The notes below the pieces were generated by a model. It was not told where the DNA came from. It was given only the letters and a program-made list of their open reading frames with translations, and made no database searches. From NCBI GenBank assembly GCA_025059775.1, contig JANXCW010000004.1:62001-126000 (forward strand): a stretch of DNA of 64,000 nucleotides, read 5' to 3'. The position numbers and the translations under genes are program-made. The stretch's first letter is position 1. Every line of letters starts with the position of its first letter. This document shows, piece after piece, positions 33,879-44,369 of the stretch. Origin of the DNA: Armatimonadota bacterium. Lineage in GTDB: Bacteria > Sysuimicrobiota > Sysuimicrobiia > Sysuimicrobiales > Sysuimicrobiaceae.

Positions 33879-34835
33879 TCAGGATCCCCGCAAAGCAACC
33901 CCTTCACCGACTCCCGCACGGACCCACTGCACGAGGTGTCCCGCCACCGCCTCCGGCGGGAGTCCCGTTACATCCAGCCACTGGATCCGCGGATCCGCCC
34001 GAAACCAGATGAGCTGGCGACGGGCGTAGCGGCGGGTGTTGCGCCGCCACCGCGAGATCGCCTCCGCCAGGCTCACCTCTCCGCGCAGGTACGCCGCGAT
34101 CTCCCGGTACCCCAGGGCTTGGAGTGCGGGAGCCGAGGGAGGCACGCCTCCTTCCAGCAGCCTACGGACCTCCTCTACGAATCCCGCTTGAAGCTGCTCC
34201 TCGATGCGGCGGTCGATCCGGGTATAGAGCATGCCGCGGTCCATGGTGAGACCCACCCGCAGGGAGGGCTCCTCCGGTCCCCGACTCCGGATCTGGCTTG
34301 GCGGCACGCCCAGGTGGTGCCAGATCTCCAAGGCCCGGATGAGGCGCCGGAGGTTGGCGGGGTGGATTCTGGAAGCGCTTTCGGGATCCACCTCCCGGAG
34401 CCGCGCATAGAGCACCCCGGGGTGGCGGTACTCCTCTTCCTCCAGCCGCCGGCGCAGTTCCCAATCCGGCGGAACGGGAGGGATCTGCAGCCCATCCAGT
34501 ATCGCCCGTACGTAGAGTCCGGTTCCCCCCACCAGCACCGGCACCCGGCCCCGGGCCCGGACCTGGACCAGGACCTCCCGGGCCAGCTGCTGGAACCGTT
34601 GGACAGTGAACACCTCGTGGGGATCCGCCACGTCCAGGAGGTGGTGGGGAACCCGGGCTCGCAGCTGCGGGGAGGGTTTTGCGGTCCCGATGTCCATCCC
34701 CCGGTACACGGTGCGGGAATCCGCGCACAGGATCTCCCCCCCGACCCGTTCCGCCACCAGCACTGCCACCTCCGTTTTCCCCACCGCCGTGGGACCCACG
34801 ATGGCCAAGATGGGCAGCCGCCGCATCGCCTTCAT
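33879..34835 (-). CDS. miaA: tRNA dimethylallyltransferase
   Basis: Adds the isopentenyl group to A37 of tRNAs that read UNN codons; MiaB, encoded further on, then methylthiolates it. 318 residues from ATG 34835 (MKAMRRLP): P-loop IVGPTAVGKTEVAV, DSRTVYRGMDIGTAKP, GGTGLYVRAIL and RRNTRRYARRQLIWFR. A second ATG 3 codons on is possible. The long open frame upstream is antisense to mutS and not coding. It is divergent from mutS with 54 bases between. Confidence 0.95.
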   Translation of the reverse strand: MKAMRRLPILAIVGPTAVGKTEVAVLVAERVGGEILCADSRTVYRGMDIGTAKPSPQLRARVPHHLLDVADPHEVFTVQRFQQLAREVLVQVRARGRVPVLVGGTGLYVRAILDGLQIPPVPPDWELRRRLEEEEYRHPGVLYARLREVDPESASRIHPANLRRLIRALEIWHHLGVPPSQIRSRGPEEPSLRVGLTMDRGMLYTRIDRRIEEQLQAGFVEEVRRLLEGGVPPSAPALQALGYREIAAYLRGEVSLAEAISRWRRNTRRYARRQLIWFRADPRIQWLDVTGLPPEAVAGHLVQWVRAGVGEGVALRGS

Positions 34836-34889
34836 TGTAGACCAACAGCAGGAGGAGGGAATCGCGTCCGGATCGAACACCTCATCGGT

Positions 34890-37481
34890 ATGGATACCCC
34901 CATGATGCGGCAGTATGAGGCCCTCCGCCGGGCCTATCCAGGGACGCTCCTGCTGTTCCGGCTGGGGGACTTCTACGAGCTGTTCGGGGAGGACGCGGTG
35001 GTGGCGAGCCGGGTGCTGGACCTTGTCCTCACCTCCCGGCCTGTGGCAAAGGGGCGACGCGTTCCCATGTGCGGGATCCCGCACCACGCCCTGGAAAGCT
35101 ATCTGGCGCGCCTCGTGGAGGCCGGATTCCGGGTGGCCATCTGCGAGCAGGTGGAGGATCCCAAGAAGGCCCGGGGCTTGGTGCGACGGGAGGTGGTGCG
35201 GGTTGTCACGCCCGGCACGGTCACCGAAGAGGGTCTCCTTCCTCCCCGGGCCAACGTATACGTGGGGGCGGTGGTGCATGGGATGGGGCGGTGGGGACTC
35301 GCCTTCGCGGATCTGCTCACCGGAGAGTTTCGGATCGCGGAGTTCCCGGATACGAACCTGGTGCGGGAGGAGGTGGCCCGGCGGGGGATCCGGGAGGTCC
35401 TGTATCCGGAGGGGGAATCTCCCCCTACCTTCCCGGAACCCTCCCCTGCCCTCACCCCCTATCCCACCTGGCGGTTCGACCCGGAGACCGCGCACCGCGC
35501 GCTGTGCGAGCAGTTCGGGGTCCAGGGGCTGGAGGGGTTTGGGTGTACGGAGGTACCGGTGGCCACCCGGGCGGCTGGCGCCCTCGTGCAGTACCTCCGG
35601 GAGACCCAGCGCAGCGAGCTCAGACACCTCCACCGGCTCCAGGTGGAGGTCCTTGGACAATTCCTGTTCCTGGATGGGGGTGCCATCCGCAGCCTGGAAC
35701 TCCTGGAACCTCTTTGGGGCCGGAACCGGGAAGCCACGCTTCTGGGAGCTCTCGATCGGACCCGGACCGCCATGGGCGGCCGGCTGCTGCGCCAGTGGAT
35801 CACCACCCCGCTCCGGGATCTCGATGGCATCCGGAAACGGCTGGACGCCACAGAGGAGCTCCTCTCCGCGTCCGCCCGGCCCCGGATCCGGGAGGTCCTG
35901 ACGCGCTGTGCGGATCTCGAGCGCCTCGTGGGCCGGTGCGGACATGGGTCCGCACACCCCCGCGACCTAGTGGCTCTCGGCCGCACCCTGCGGGAGGTGG
36001 CGACGCTCCGGGAGCTGGTAGGGGGATTTCGAAGCACCCTGCTCCGGGACCTGGCAGAGGACCTGGACCCGCATTCGGAGCTTGCGGACCGCATCGAGCG
36101 GGCCCTGGTGCCGGACCCGCCGGTTACCTTCCGGGATGGAGGACTCATCCGGGATGGGTACGACTCGGATCTAGACGCCCTACGCCGGGCGGTACAGGAG
36201 GCCCAGGATTGGATTCGGAACCTGGAGGTCCGGGAGCGGGAACGCACGGGAATCAAATCCTTGAAGGTGGGGTACAACAAGGTGTTCGGGTACTACATCG
36301 AGGTAAGCCGGGCATACCGGGATCGGGTCCCTCCCCATTACGAGCGGCGGCAGACCCTGGTGGGCGCGGAGCGGTACGTGACCCCAGAGATGAAGGAGCG
36401 GGAGGCACTGATCCTGAACGCCCGGGAGCGGATGGTGGAGCGGGAGCAGGAGCTCTTCTTCGGGCTGCGGGAGGAGGTGGCCCGGCATGGTCCTACCCTC
36501 CTGCGAACCGCCCGGGCCATGGCCACCCTCGATGTGCTCACCACCCTTGCAGAGATAGCGGAACTCTACGGCTACACCCGGCCCGAAGTGGTGCCCGAGC
36601 CCGTTCTGGAGATCCGGGCAGGCCGACACCCCGTGGTGGAGCGTACGTTGCGGGAGGAGCGGTTCGTGCCCAACGACCTGTGGATGGACGCACACCGGCG
36701 GATCGCCATCGTCACGGGCCCCAACTTCGCAGGGAAATCCACCTACCTACGCCAGGCGGCCCTCATCGTAATCCTGGCCCAGATGGGCAGCTTCGTGCCC
36801 GCCGAATACGCCCGGGTGGGGCTGGTGGACCGGATCTTCACCCGCATCGGGACCGCGGACGACATCGCCTCGGGACGCAGCACGTTTCTCGTGGAGATGC
36901 AGGAGGTGGCGAACCTCCTCCACAACGCCACTCCCCACAGCCTGGTGCTGTTAGACGAAGTGGGCCGCGGTACCGCCACCTACGACGGGCTCAGCATCGC
37001 GTGGGCGGTGGTGGAATACCTGTGGAAACGGAAGAGGGCCCGGGTGCTGTTCGCCACCCACTACCACGAGCTCACAGAGCTCGCGGAGCGGCTTCCCGGA
37101 GTGTTCAACCTCAACGTGATGGTGCGGGAGGAACAGGATCGCATCGTGTTCCTCCACCGGGTGGCGGAGGGATCTTCCGACCGCTCCTACGGCATCCACG
37201 TAGCGCGGCTTGCGGGCCTCCCGCGGGAGGTGGTGGCTCGGGCGGAGGAGATCCTGGCCCGGCTGGAAGGGAGCGGGGAGCGGAAAGGCGTCTCGCCGGG
37301 CCTGGAGCGGCGGGTGGAGGCGATCCAGACGAGTCTCGCCCTCGGATCCCTCTCTCCGGGCGTGGGCTGGATTCCCCCGGATCGGGACGGTGCGGCAGAG
37401 GGAGGCACCCGCCCGCGATCCCGGCGCCGCACCATAGCCAGGCAGGCCTCCATCTTCCATGGCGAAGATCCAGATCCTTGA
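34890..37481 (+). CDS. mutS: DNA mismatch repair protein MutS
   Basis: Mismatch sensor ATPase. 863 residues from ATG 34890 (a second ATG follows after 4 codons; the best GGAGGAGGG is about 30 bases upstream, so initiation is not certain). N-terminal mismatch-binding FRLGDFYELFGEDA with the Phe-x-Glu pair, connector and lever domains, ATPase with Walker A GPNFAGKSTYLRQ (near residue 615), LLDEVGRGTATYDG and FATHYHELT. C-terminal about 60 residues are Pro/Arg-rich. Overlaps mutL by 23 bases. Confidence 0.96.
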   Translation: MDTPMMRQYEALRRAYPGTLLLFRLGDFYELFGEDAVVASRVLDLVLTSRPVAKGRRVPMCGIPHHALESYLARLVEAGFRVAICEQVEDPKKARGLVRREVVRVVTPGTVTEEGLLPPRANVYVGAVVHGMGRWGLAFADLLTGEFRIAEFPDTNLVREEVARRGIREVLYPEGESPPTFPEPSPALTPYPTWRFDPETAHRALCEQFGVQGLEGFGCTEVPVATRAAGALVQYLRETQRSELRHLHRLQVEVLGQFLFLDGGAIRSLELLEPLWGRNREATLLGALDRTRTAMGGRLLRQWITTPLRDLDGIRKRLDATEELLSASARPRIREVLTRCADLERLVGRCGHGSAHPRDLVALGRTLREVATLRELVGGFRSTLLRDLAEDLDPHSELADRIERALVPDPPVTFRDGGLIRDGYDSDLDALRRAVQEAQDWIRNLEVRERERTGIKSLKVGYNKVFGYYIEVSRAYRDRVPPHYERRQTLVGAERYVTPEMKEREALILNARERMVEREQELFFGLREEVARHGPTLLRTARAMATLDVLTTLAEIAELYGYTRPEVVPEPVLEIRAGRHPVVERTLREERFVPNDLWMDAHRRIAIVTGPNFAGKSTYLRQAALIVILAQMGSFVPAEYARVGLVDRIFTRIGTADDIASGRSTFLVEMQEVANLLHNATPHSLVLLDEVGRGTATYDGLSIAWAVVEYLWKRKRARVLFATHYHELTELAERLPGVFNLNVMVREEQDRIVFLHRVAEGSSDRSYGIHVARLAGLPREVVARAEEILARLEGSGERKGVSPGLERRVEAIQTSLALGSLSPGVGWIPPDRDGAAEGGTRPRSRRRTIARQASIFHGEDPDP

Positions 37482-39135
37482 GGCATGGCTGGCGGACCGC
37501 ATCGCGGCAGGCGAGGTGGTGGAACGCCCCGCCTCCGCGGTGAAGGAGCTGGTGGAGAACGCTCTGGATGCAGGCGCCCGGACCATCACCGTGGAGCTGG
37601 AGGAGGGCGGGTTCCGGCTCATCCGGGTGACGGACGACGGGGAGGGCATGGATCCCCAGGACGCGGTCACCAGCCTGCGCCGGTTCGCCACCAGCAAGAT
37701 TGCCTCCCCGGACGACCTGTACCGCATCACCACCTTGGGCTTTCGGGGAGAGGCCCTCCCCAGCATCGCCGCGGTGTCCTACCTGGAGCTTGTAACCTCC
37801 GATGGGAACCGGGGCACCCGGGTGCGGGCAGAGGGCGGTGCGATCACGCGGGTGGAGGAGGTGGGCTCAGGTCGGGGGACCGTGGTCACCGTACGCCACC
37901 TGTTCTACAACACCCCGGCCCGCCGGAACTTCCTGCGGTCCGTTGCCCGCGAGGCCGCGCTCTGCGTGGAGGCGGTGGAGCGGCTCGCCCTGGCGCATCC
38001 GGAGGTGGCCTTCCGGGTGATCCGGGACGGCGAGGAGGTCCTGTGGTGCCCCGCCTCAGACGCGCTGGATCGGGCCGCACGGGTACTCCGTGCGCGGCCC
38101 GATCAGCTCCTCCCCATTCCAGACCTTCCCCGGGAGATGCGGGTGACCGGATTTGTGGGGATTCCGGAGCTGGCACGCCGCAGCCGCACGGGCCAGTACT
38201 TCTCCGTGAACCGCCGGCCCGTGCATAGCCCCCTACTGGCCCGGGCGGTGGAGCAGGGCGCGCATACGTTCATCCCCACGGGGCATTACCCGGTCTGCGT
38301 GGTGTTGGTCTTCCTTCCTCCCGTGGCCGTGGATCCCAACGTGCACCCCCGCAAGCTGGAGGTGCGGTTCGTCCACGAGGACCGGGTCTACCGGGCTGTG
38401 GAGGCCGCGGTGCGGGAGGCCTACCGATCCCGCTCCCTGGGGCGTACCCCCGAAGGTCCTCCCTCCAAGGCTTCCAGGTGGACAGAGGGCCGGCAGGAGC
38501 CGTTGCTGGTTCGTGAGCCCGGGGTGTGTTGGTCCACAGACCGTCCGGCTGAGCCACGCGGGCCTTCTCCTTTCCGGATCCTGGGCCAGGTGGTGCGGGC
38601 GTACATCGTAGCGGAGTCCCCGGAGGGTCTTGTGCTGATCGATCAGCACGCGGCCCACGAGCGGGTGCTGTACGAGCGGTTGTGCCATCGAACTCGGCTG
38701 CCAGGTCCCATGCAGACCTTGGCGGTCCCGGCCTCCGTGGCGCTCAGCGCCGCGGAGGCGCAGCTGGTGGAAGACCTCTCCCATGCCCTCCGGGAAGTGG
38801 GGTTTGTGGTGGAGCCCTTCGGCGGAAACACCTATCTCCTGCGGGCCGTCCCCGCGGTCGTCCGGGACGGCGCCACAGACCTTCTCCGCGCCTGCCTTCA
38901 GGATCTTCTCGCCGGCCCCCGGACCCGTTCCCTGGAGGATGCCGTAGACCGCATGCGGATCACGGTGGCCTGCCATGCCGCGGTGCGGGCCGGAGACGAA
39001 CTCACCCCCGCGGAGATGGAGGCCCTGGTGGCGGATCTCCTACGGTGTCGGGATCCCTATACCTGCTTCCACGGCCGGCCCACCCTGGTGGCGTTGCCCC
39101 GGGAACGATTGGAGAGCTGGTTCCTACGCCGCTAG
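37459..39135 (+). CDS. mutL: DNA mismatch repair protein MutL (endonuclease type)
   Basis: 558 residues. N-terminal GHKL ATPase (IAAGEVVERPASAVKELVENALDAG, DDGEGM, TLGFRGEAL), short linker, C-terminal dimer domain with the metal-binding endonuclease motif DQHAAHERVLYE and the supporting ACHAAVRAG and CFHGRPT motifs. It therefore nicks DNA itself, as expected where MutH is missing. Starts inside the mutS end; the start ATG 37459 keeps the family N-terminus. Confidence 0.96.
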   Translation: MAKIQILEAWLADRIAAGEVVERPASAVKELVENALDAGARTITVELEEGGFRLIRVTDDGEGMDPQDAVTSLRRFATSKIASPDDLYRITTLGFRGEALPSIAAVSYLELVTSDGNRGTRVRAEGGAITRVEEVGSGRGTVVTVRHLFYNTPARRNFLRSVAREAALCVEAVERLALAHPEVAFRVIRDGEEVLWCPASDALDRAARVLRARPDQLLPIPDLPREMRVTGFVGIPELARRSRTGQYFSVNRRPVHSPLLARAVEQGAHTFIPTGHYPVCVVLVFLPPVAVDPNVHPRKLEVRFVHEDRVYRAVEAAVREAYRSRSLGRTPEGPPSKASRWTEGRQEPLLVREPGVCWSTDRPAEPRGPSPFRILGQVVRAYIVAESPEGLVLIDQHAAHERVLYERLCHRTRLPGPMQTLAVPASVALSAAEAQLVEDLSHALREVGFVVEPFGGNTYLLRAVPAVVRDGATDLLRACLQDLLAGPRTRSLEDAVDRMRITVACHAAVRAGDELTPAEMEALVADLLRCRDPYTCFHGRPTLVALPRERLESWFLRR

Positions 39136-39168
39136 ACGGACTGCCGCGGGTCCAGCCCTTCGCGCCCC

Positions 39169-40503
39169 TCACCCAACCGGCACGGGCTCTGCCACCCGCT
39201 CCCCCCGCAGGACCCAGGATCCCGCCTCCGTGATGCATACGCTTACCGTCCGGCCCACAAGGTCCCGGGTTCCGTCCAAGACCACCACCTTGTTGGTGCG
39301 GGTGCGGCCCACAACCCCCCCCTGCCTTCCGGGCTCCTCCACCAGCACTTCCTGGACCGTGCCCACCAGCCTTCGGTTCCGGGCGTAGGCCACCCGTTCC
39401 GCGAGCCGGTTTAAGACCTGCAGGCGGCGGTGCTTGGTCTGTTCGTCCACCTGGTCGGGGAAGGTGGCGGCCTTGGTGCCGGGCCGTGGGGAGTACACGG
39501 CGGTGTTGCAGGCATCGAACTGGACGGCTTCCACCAGCTTCAGGGTGTTCTCGAACTGCTTCTCGCTTTCGCCCGGAAAGCCCACGATGAGGTCTGTGGT
39601 AATGCTCGCTTCCGGGATGCACGAGCGGATGCGGTCCACGATGCGCAGGTAATCTGTCACCGTGTAGGTGCGGTGCATGCGGCGGAGGACTTCATCGTCT
39701 CCGGACTGAACCGGAAGATGGAAGTGCTCGCACACCTTGGGGAGTTCCGCCACGGTGCGAATGAGCTTCTCTGTCATGTCCCGGGGATGACTGGTGGTAA
39801 ACCGGATGCGCTCGATGCCCGGCACCTCGTGGATGAAGCGCAAGAGGTCCGCCAGGTCCGTGCGGGGCCGGAGGTCGTGGCCGTAGGAGTCCACGTTCTG
39901 CCCGAGGAGGGTGACCTCCCGATATCCCTGCTCCGCCAGCTGCCGCACCTCCTGGAGCACCACCTCGGGGGGCACGCTGCGCTCCCGCCCCCGCACGAAG
40001 GGCACGATGCAAAACGTGCAGAACTTGTTGCAGCCGAGGATGATGTTCACGTAGGCCCGGATCCCCCCCGCGCGCGCCGTGGGCAGGATGGGTAGGGGCT
40101 CGTCCTTGGGAAACCGGTCCCACACCTCGTAGACAGGCTGGCACCCCTCCTGGGCCTGGCGCAGGAGCTCTGGGAGGCGGTGTAGATTGTGCACCCCGAA
40201 CACCAGGTCCACGTGCGGGGCCCGGCGCAGTACCTCCTCCCGGTCCTTCTGCACCAGGCACCCTGCTACGCCCAGGATCAGGCCGGGTCGCCGCTGCTTG
40301 AGCCGCCGGAGCTCCCCCAACCGACCGTAGGCCCGCTCGTCCGCGTTCTCCCGGATGGTACAGGTGTTCACCAGGACCACGTCCGCCTCTTCAGGCCGCT
40401 CCGCGGGGACATACCCCATCTGCTCCAGTAGCCCCGCCAGGGTCTCCGAATCCCGGACGTTCATCTGACAGCCGTACGTGATGATGTGGTAACGCCTGGT
40501 CAT
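39169..40503 (-). CDS. miaB: tRNA-2-methylthio-N6-dimethylallyladenosine synthase
   Basis: Radical-SAM methylthiotransferase for i6A37 of tRNA. 444 residues: N-terminal UPF0004 cluster cysteines (TYGCQMN, VNTCTIRENA, GVAGCLVQ), radical SAM CxxxCxxC in GCNKFCTFCIVP and a C-terminal TRAM domain. Start ATG 40503 after GAGGAGGAGCC. It converges on mutL with 33 bases between; a TAAGAT at about 40530 on the minus strand may be its -10 box. Confidence 0.95.
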   Translation of the reverse strand: MTRRYHIITYGCQMNVRDSETLAGLLEQMGYVPAERPEEADVVLVNTCTIRENADERAYGRLGELRRLKQRRPGLILGVAGCLVQKDREEVLRRAPHVDLVFGVHNLHRLPELLRQAQEGCQPVYEVWDRFPKDEPLPILPTARAGGIRAYVNIILGCNKFCTFCIVPFVRGRERSVPPEVVLQEVRQLAEQGYREVTLLGQNVDSYGHDLRPRTDLADLLRFIHEVPGIERIRFTTSHPRDMTEKLIRTVAELPKVCEHFHLPVQSGDDEVLRRMHRTYTVTDYLRIVDRIRSCIPEASITTDLIVGFPGESEKQFENTLKLVEAVQFDACNTAVYSPRPGTKAATFPDQVDEQTKHRRLQVLNRLAERVAYARNRRLVGTVQEVLVEEPGRQGGVVGRTRTNKVVVLDGTRDLVGRTVSVCITEAGSWVLRGERVAEPVPVG

Positions 40504-40587
40504 GGCTCCTCCTCGGTTCCCCGAAGAAATCTTACACACGCCGGAGGGGGGAATTCGAGGGAAAGGGGGGCTGGCCAGCTGGAGTTT

Positions 40588-40611
40588 TGAAACGTTTAGC
40601 GAATCGTTTCA
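40588..40611. promoter_or_regulatory. LacI-family operator in front of its own regulator
   Basis: TGAAACG (40588-40594) and CGTTTCA (40605-40611) form a perfect 7-base inverted repeat with 10 bases between; each half also contains a CG-centred small palindrome (AAACGTTT; GAATCGTTTC). Such CG-centred sites are typical of LacI-family binding. It ends 2 bases before the proposed GTG start of the regulator, so autorepression is likely. Confidence 0.6.
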
Positions 40612-40613
40612 GC

Positions 40614-41606
40614 GTGGCCACCATCAAGGACGTAGCGCGGCTCGCGGGGGTCTCCCCGGCCACCGTCTCCGCGGTGCTCAACAACCGCGCCTCCGTGAGT
40701 GTGCCTCTGCGCCGCCGGGTGGAGCGGGCCATCCGGTCCTTGAACTATCACCCCAACGCCCTGGCGCGAGGGCTGAAGACGCGCCGCACCCACACCCTCG
40801 CCCTGCTCGTCTCCGACATCCGCAACCCCTTCTACACGGGCCTGGTGCGCGGGGTGGAGGACGTGGCCCAGGAGCACGCATACACGGTGATCCTGGGGAA
40901 CAGCGACCGCCGGCCGGAGAAGATCCAGGGTTACTTGGCCACCCTGGTGGGACGCCGGGTGGAGGGGGTGATCCTGACCCACGTGATTCCCCGGAGCCAC
41001 CTGGAGGCCCTTCGACGCCAGGGCCTCCAGGTGGTGTTCGTGGACGTCCGTCCCCGGCACCTCTACGCGGACGCGGTGGTGGTGAACAACGAGGAAGCCG
41101 CCCGCCAAGCGGTGTGGCATCTGATCGCGCACGGACGAAGGCGGATCGGCCTCCTGGGATTCCGTTCGGGGCTTTCCACGGGAGAGGAACGCCTAGCGGG
41201 CTACCGACGGGCCCTCCAGGAAGCGGGATTGCGGCCCGCGGGGCTTGTGGCACTCTCCCGGCTTTCCCTGGAGCACGCCCAGGAGGCCGCCCGGGAGCTC
41301 CTCCGGCGGAGGCCCGATGGAGTCTTTGCGGCCAACAACACCATGGTGCTGGCGGTCCTGCGGGCGGCCCGGGAGCTCGGCCTGCGGGTTCCGGAGGACT
41401 GTGCCCTGGTGGGGTTTGACGACGTGGAGTGGATGTCCGTGGCGGAACCACCGGTGACCACTGTGGCCCAGCCCATGTACGAGCTGGGAGCCGCTGCGGC
41501 CCGGTGCCTGCTCGATCGCCTCCGGGAGGGAAAAGACCGGGAGCCCCGGCTGGCAGCGCTCCGCGCGGACCTCGTGGTCCGACGTTCGTGCGGGTGTGAG
41601 GGATAA
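40614..41606 (+). CDS. LacI-family transcriptional regulator of the sugar locus
   Basis: 330 residues: helix-turn-helix and hinge (ATIKDVARLAGVSPATVSAVLNNRASVS ... NYHPNALARGLKTRRT) and a periplasmic-binding-type sensor domain with FAANNTMVLAVLRAARELGLRVPEDCALVGFDD. GTG 40614 was chosen because it gives the usual LacI N-terminus; an in-frame TTG at 40587 would add 9 residues but would lie in the operator. Neither start has a clear Shine-Dalgarno. It is intact although most genes behind it are broken. Confidence 0.88.
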   Translation: MATIKDVARLAGVSPATVSAVLNNRASVSVPLRRRVERAIRSLNYHPNALARGLKTRRTHTLALLVSDIRNPFYTGLVRGVEDVAQEHAYTVILGNSDRRPEKIQGYLATLVGRRVEGVILTHVIPRSHLEALRRQGLQVVFVDVRPRHLYADAVVVNNEEAARQAVWHLIAHGRRRIGLLGFRSGLSTGEERLAGYRRALQEAGLRPAGLVALSRLSLEHAQEAARELLRRRPDGVFAANNTMVLAVLRAARELGLRVPEDCALVGFDDVEWMSVAEPPVTTVAQPMYELGAAAARCLLDRLREGKDREPRLAALRADLVVRRSCGCEG

Positions 41607-41610
41607 CCGG

Positions 41611-42767
41611 GTGTCCAACGCCGTGCTTTCCCGCCTGGACAGCTGGCTCGACCGCGGCATCCTGCCGTTCCGCCCCACGTACGTGCGCCGGTTTTACCCA
41701 GACGGAGGTCGCCTGGGCCCTCTGGCTCGCTCAGGAGGCACTTCCCATCCGCGCCAGCGCCTGTGGAAGCCTGAACGCTGGATCGCCTCCTGTGTTCCGG
41801 CCACCAACCCCTCCCCCGTGCCGAACGAGGGGATCAGCTTCCTGGCCTTTCGGGTACCGCTCAGCTGGCCACAGGCCCTCCGTCTGCGCGGGGAGCGGAT
41901 CCTGGGACCCCGTCACTTCGCCGCATATGGACCGGACTTTCCGGTCCTCACGAAGCTGCTCGACCCGGGAGAGCCCATCGTGTTCCATTTCCACGTCCGG
42001 GACGAGGACGTATGGCAGGACCCCGCCCGGTTCGGCTACCGGTTCGGCAAGGATGAGGCGTACTACTTTCTCGACGCTCCCAAAGGCCCGATCCCCTACA
42101 CCCACGTGGGCCTTTACCCCGGGGTCACGCTCCGCGCTCTGCGCCAGGCCATCCAGCAGGGGCGGGAGCGGGCCCTGGAACTCTCCCCCGTGGTGCACCA
42201 GCGGGTCGGGGAAGGACTCTTCGTGCCGGCCGGTGTCCCCCACCGCCCAGGGACTGCCCTCACCCTGGAGATCCAGCAGCCCTCGGACGTGTACACCCTC
42301 CTGGAGCCCACCGCGGGAGGGACCCCCTGCCACCGGAACAGGTTCACCCTGGCTTTGCGCGCCTGGAGCAGGCCCTGAAGCGATTGGACTTCGAGACCGC
42401 GTGCGCGCCGGATCTGTTGGAGCGGAATCGTCTGGCTCCGGAGGGGATCATCCGTACCCGGGGCGGGGAGGAGGCGTGGATCTTTCCGCCCAGGCTCCGG
42501 AAGTTCAGCGGAAAGCGATTGGTGGTCTGGAAGCGGTTCGAGAGTACCGAGCAGGCCCCGTATGTCCTCTTCGTGTGGCGCGGGCGCGGCCGGTTGCTGG
42601 GCCATCCCCTGCGTCCGGGAACGGAGTGCTTTGTGATCGCGGAGGCGGCTCTGCACCCGCACGTCTACGAGGCGGAGGAGCCCCTTGAGGTGTTCAAGCT
42701 GCTCGGACCCGATCCGCAGACCTACGCGCCGAGGGAGGTGAGAGGGACGAACCCGATCCGCGCCTGA
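41611..42767 (+). pseudogene. Class I mannose-6-phosphate-isomerase-like cupin, frameshifted
   Basis: Starts at GTG 41611 (SNAVLSRLDSWLDRG), 4 bases after the LacI stop. First part (to about 42320) has PNEGISFLAF, GEPIVFHFHVRDEDVW and GKDEAYYFLDAPKGPIPYTH; the second part continues in another frame with HPGFARLEQALKRLDFETACAPDLLE to the stop at 42767. Adding one C to the C5 run at 42323-42327 (to C6) joins them perfectly (TPLPPEQVHPGFA). So this is a one-base deletion in one former gene of about 385 codons. The sugar it acted on is unknown; ManA-like cupin is the best name. Confidence 0.75.
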
Positions 42768-42804
42768 GTTCGGGCATTCAGCACGGTCAGAGGGGGTGAA
42801 TCCT

Positions 42805-44360
42805 GTGAAGGCGGTACGATGGGGCGTGCTGGGTGTGGTGCTTCTCTCGTTGGTGGGCGTGGCATTCGCCGCGGCCCGGCCCTTCATGGGCCGGGCCGTT
42901 ACGCTGGGGGTATTCGCGGGGGGTAGCCGGGGAGCCATCTCCTACTTCCGCTCCGCTACTTCCGCTTCGCGTGGGAGCAGCGCACGGGGGCCAAGCTGAA
43001 TATCGTGGAGATCCCCTTCGATCAGCTCCCCACGAAGATCAAGACGGACCTCATCACCCGGGCGGGACGGTTCGACGGGTTCGTACCATGCGCTACCCTC
43101 TACGGAGACCTGGTGGCCAACAACTGGATCGTGCCGGTGGATCCATGGATCCGGGACCCGCGGTTTCCCCGCTGGGATCCGAACGACATGGGTCCGCCCA
43201 TCCGGCAGCTCTATCGGTGGGGCGGACGGCAGTACGGGGCCAACTACGACGCGGACGCCTGGGTGCTCTACGGCCGGAGGGATCTCCTCAACGATCCTAA
43301 GGAGAAGGCCGCCTGCCAGGCCAAGTACGGGTATGCGCTACGGCTGCCGCGGACCATCAAGGAGCTTTTGGATGTGAGCGAGTTCTTCAACAACCGGGAC
43401 TGGAACGGGGACGGGCGGCCGGATTTCGGCATCGTCCTCCCCCTCAAGGTAAATGCCCAGGGATTCTTCTTCTACCTGGCCTTCGCGGCCCCCTATGTGG
43501 TGGTCCCGGGCCCCACCGTGGACGAGTACCGCAACGTGTTCTTCTTCAACCCCCGTACCATGGAGCCGATCATCAACTCCCCCGGACACGTAAAGGCTCT
43601 GGAGGACTACATCCGGCTCACGAAGAACGGCCCCCGGGCCCAGCTGGGCTGGGATCTCGTGGAATCCTGGGATGTGTTCCTGAAGGGCAACGCGGCTTTG
43701 ACCTACAGCCCCGGCGATATCGGGTCCCTCGCCAAGAACCCCGACCGCTCCCGGATCAAGGGCAAGCTCACCGCAGGCCCCATGCCGGCCAGCACGGAGT
43801 ACTACGACCGGCGAACCGGCCGGTGGGTCCAGAAGCTCAACCGGGTCGGCAATCTGCTGGGCTGTTCGTGGCATGGCCTCATCAGCTCCCTCAGCCGCAA
43901 CAAGGAGACCATCTACCACCTGTTCGCCTACATGGCGGAGCGGCCCCGGCTCTTCCAGATCACCACCTTCGGCTGGGGTGGGGTGGATCCCGGCAAGATC
44001 TACGACTTCCCACCGGAGGTGAGCAACGGCCAGGGCACCGGATCCATCCAGGCCTACCTCCAGCAGGGTTTCGACCGGGAGGACGCTCTGGACTGGCTGC
44101 GGGCCTATTGGCAGAACTACTACGAGATGGATGCCTGGCAGGAGTACCTCCGCATCCCGGGCGCCCCGGAGATGATCAACAGCCTTGACCTGCACCTCAG
44201 CCAGGCCCTGGTAGGGCGGGAGACGCCCAAGCAGGCCCTCGATGCCGTGGCCCGGGAATGGACGGAGATCGTGAACAAGCTGGGCCGGGAGAAGCTACGG
44301 CGCGCGTACCAGGAGTCCATTGGCTACGGCAGGCCTGCACCCCGGTACCGGCCGCGCTAG
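42805..44360 (+). pseudogene. Sugar ABC transporter solute-binding protein (family 1), frameshifted near the N-terminus
   Basis: GTG 42805, after AGGGGGTG, opens a signal peptide (VRWGVLGVVLLSLVGVAFAA) and a mature start (AVTLGVFAGG). A one-base deletion near 42950 (around the repeat TTCCGCTCCGCTACTTCCGCT) shifts the frame; the rest, from RYFRFAWEQRTGAKLNIVEIPFDQL to the stop at 44360, is a complete extracellular sugar-binding domain. An internal ATG at 43005 would lack the signal peptide. Neighbouring permease genes show this was a CUT1-type importer. Confidence 0.78.
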
Positions 44361-44369
44361 GAGGGAGAG

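Noticed and set aside
34890-37543. Long alternative frames across mutS (for example an 824-codon frame at 35069)
   Set aside because: High-GC shadow frames, Gly/Pro/Arg-rich, without any domain; mutS motifs lie in the other frame.
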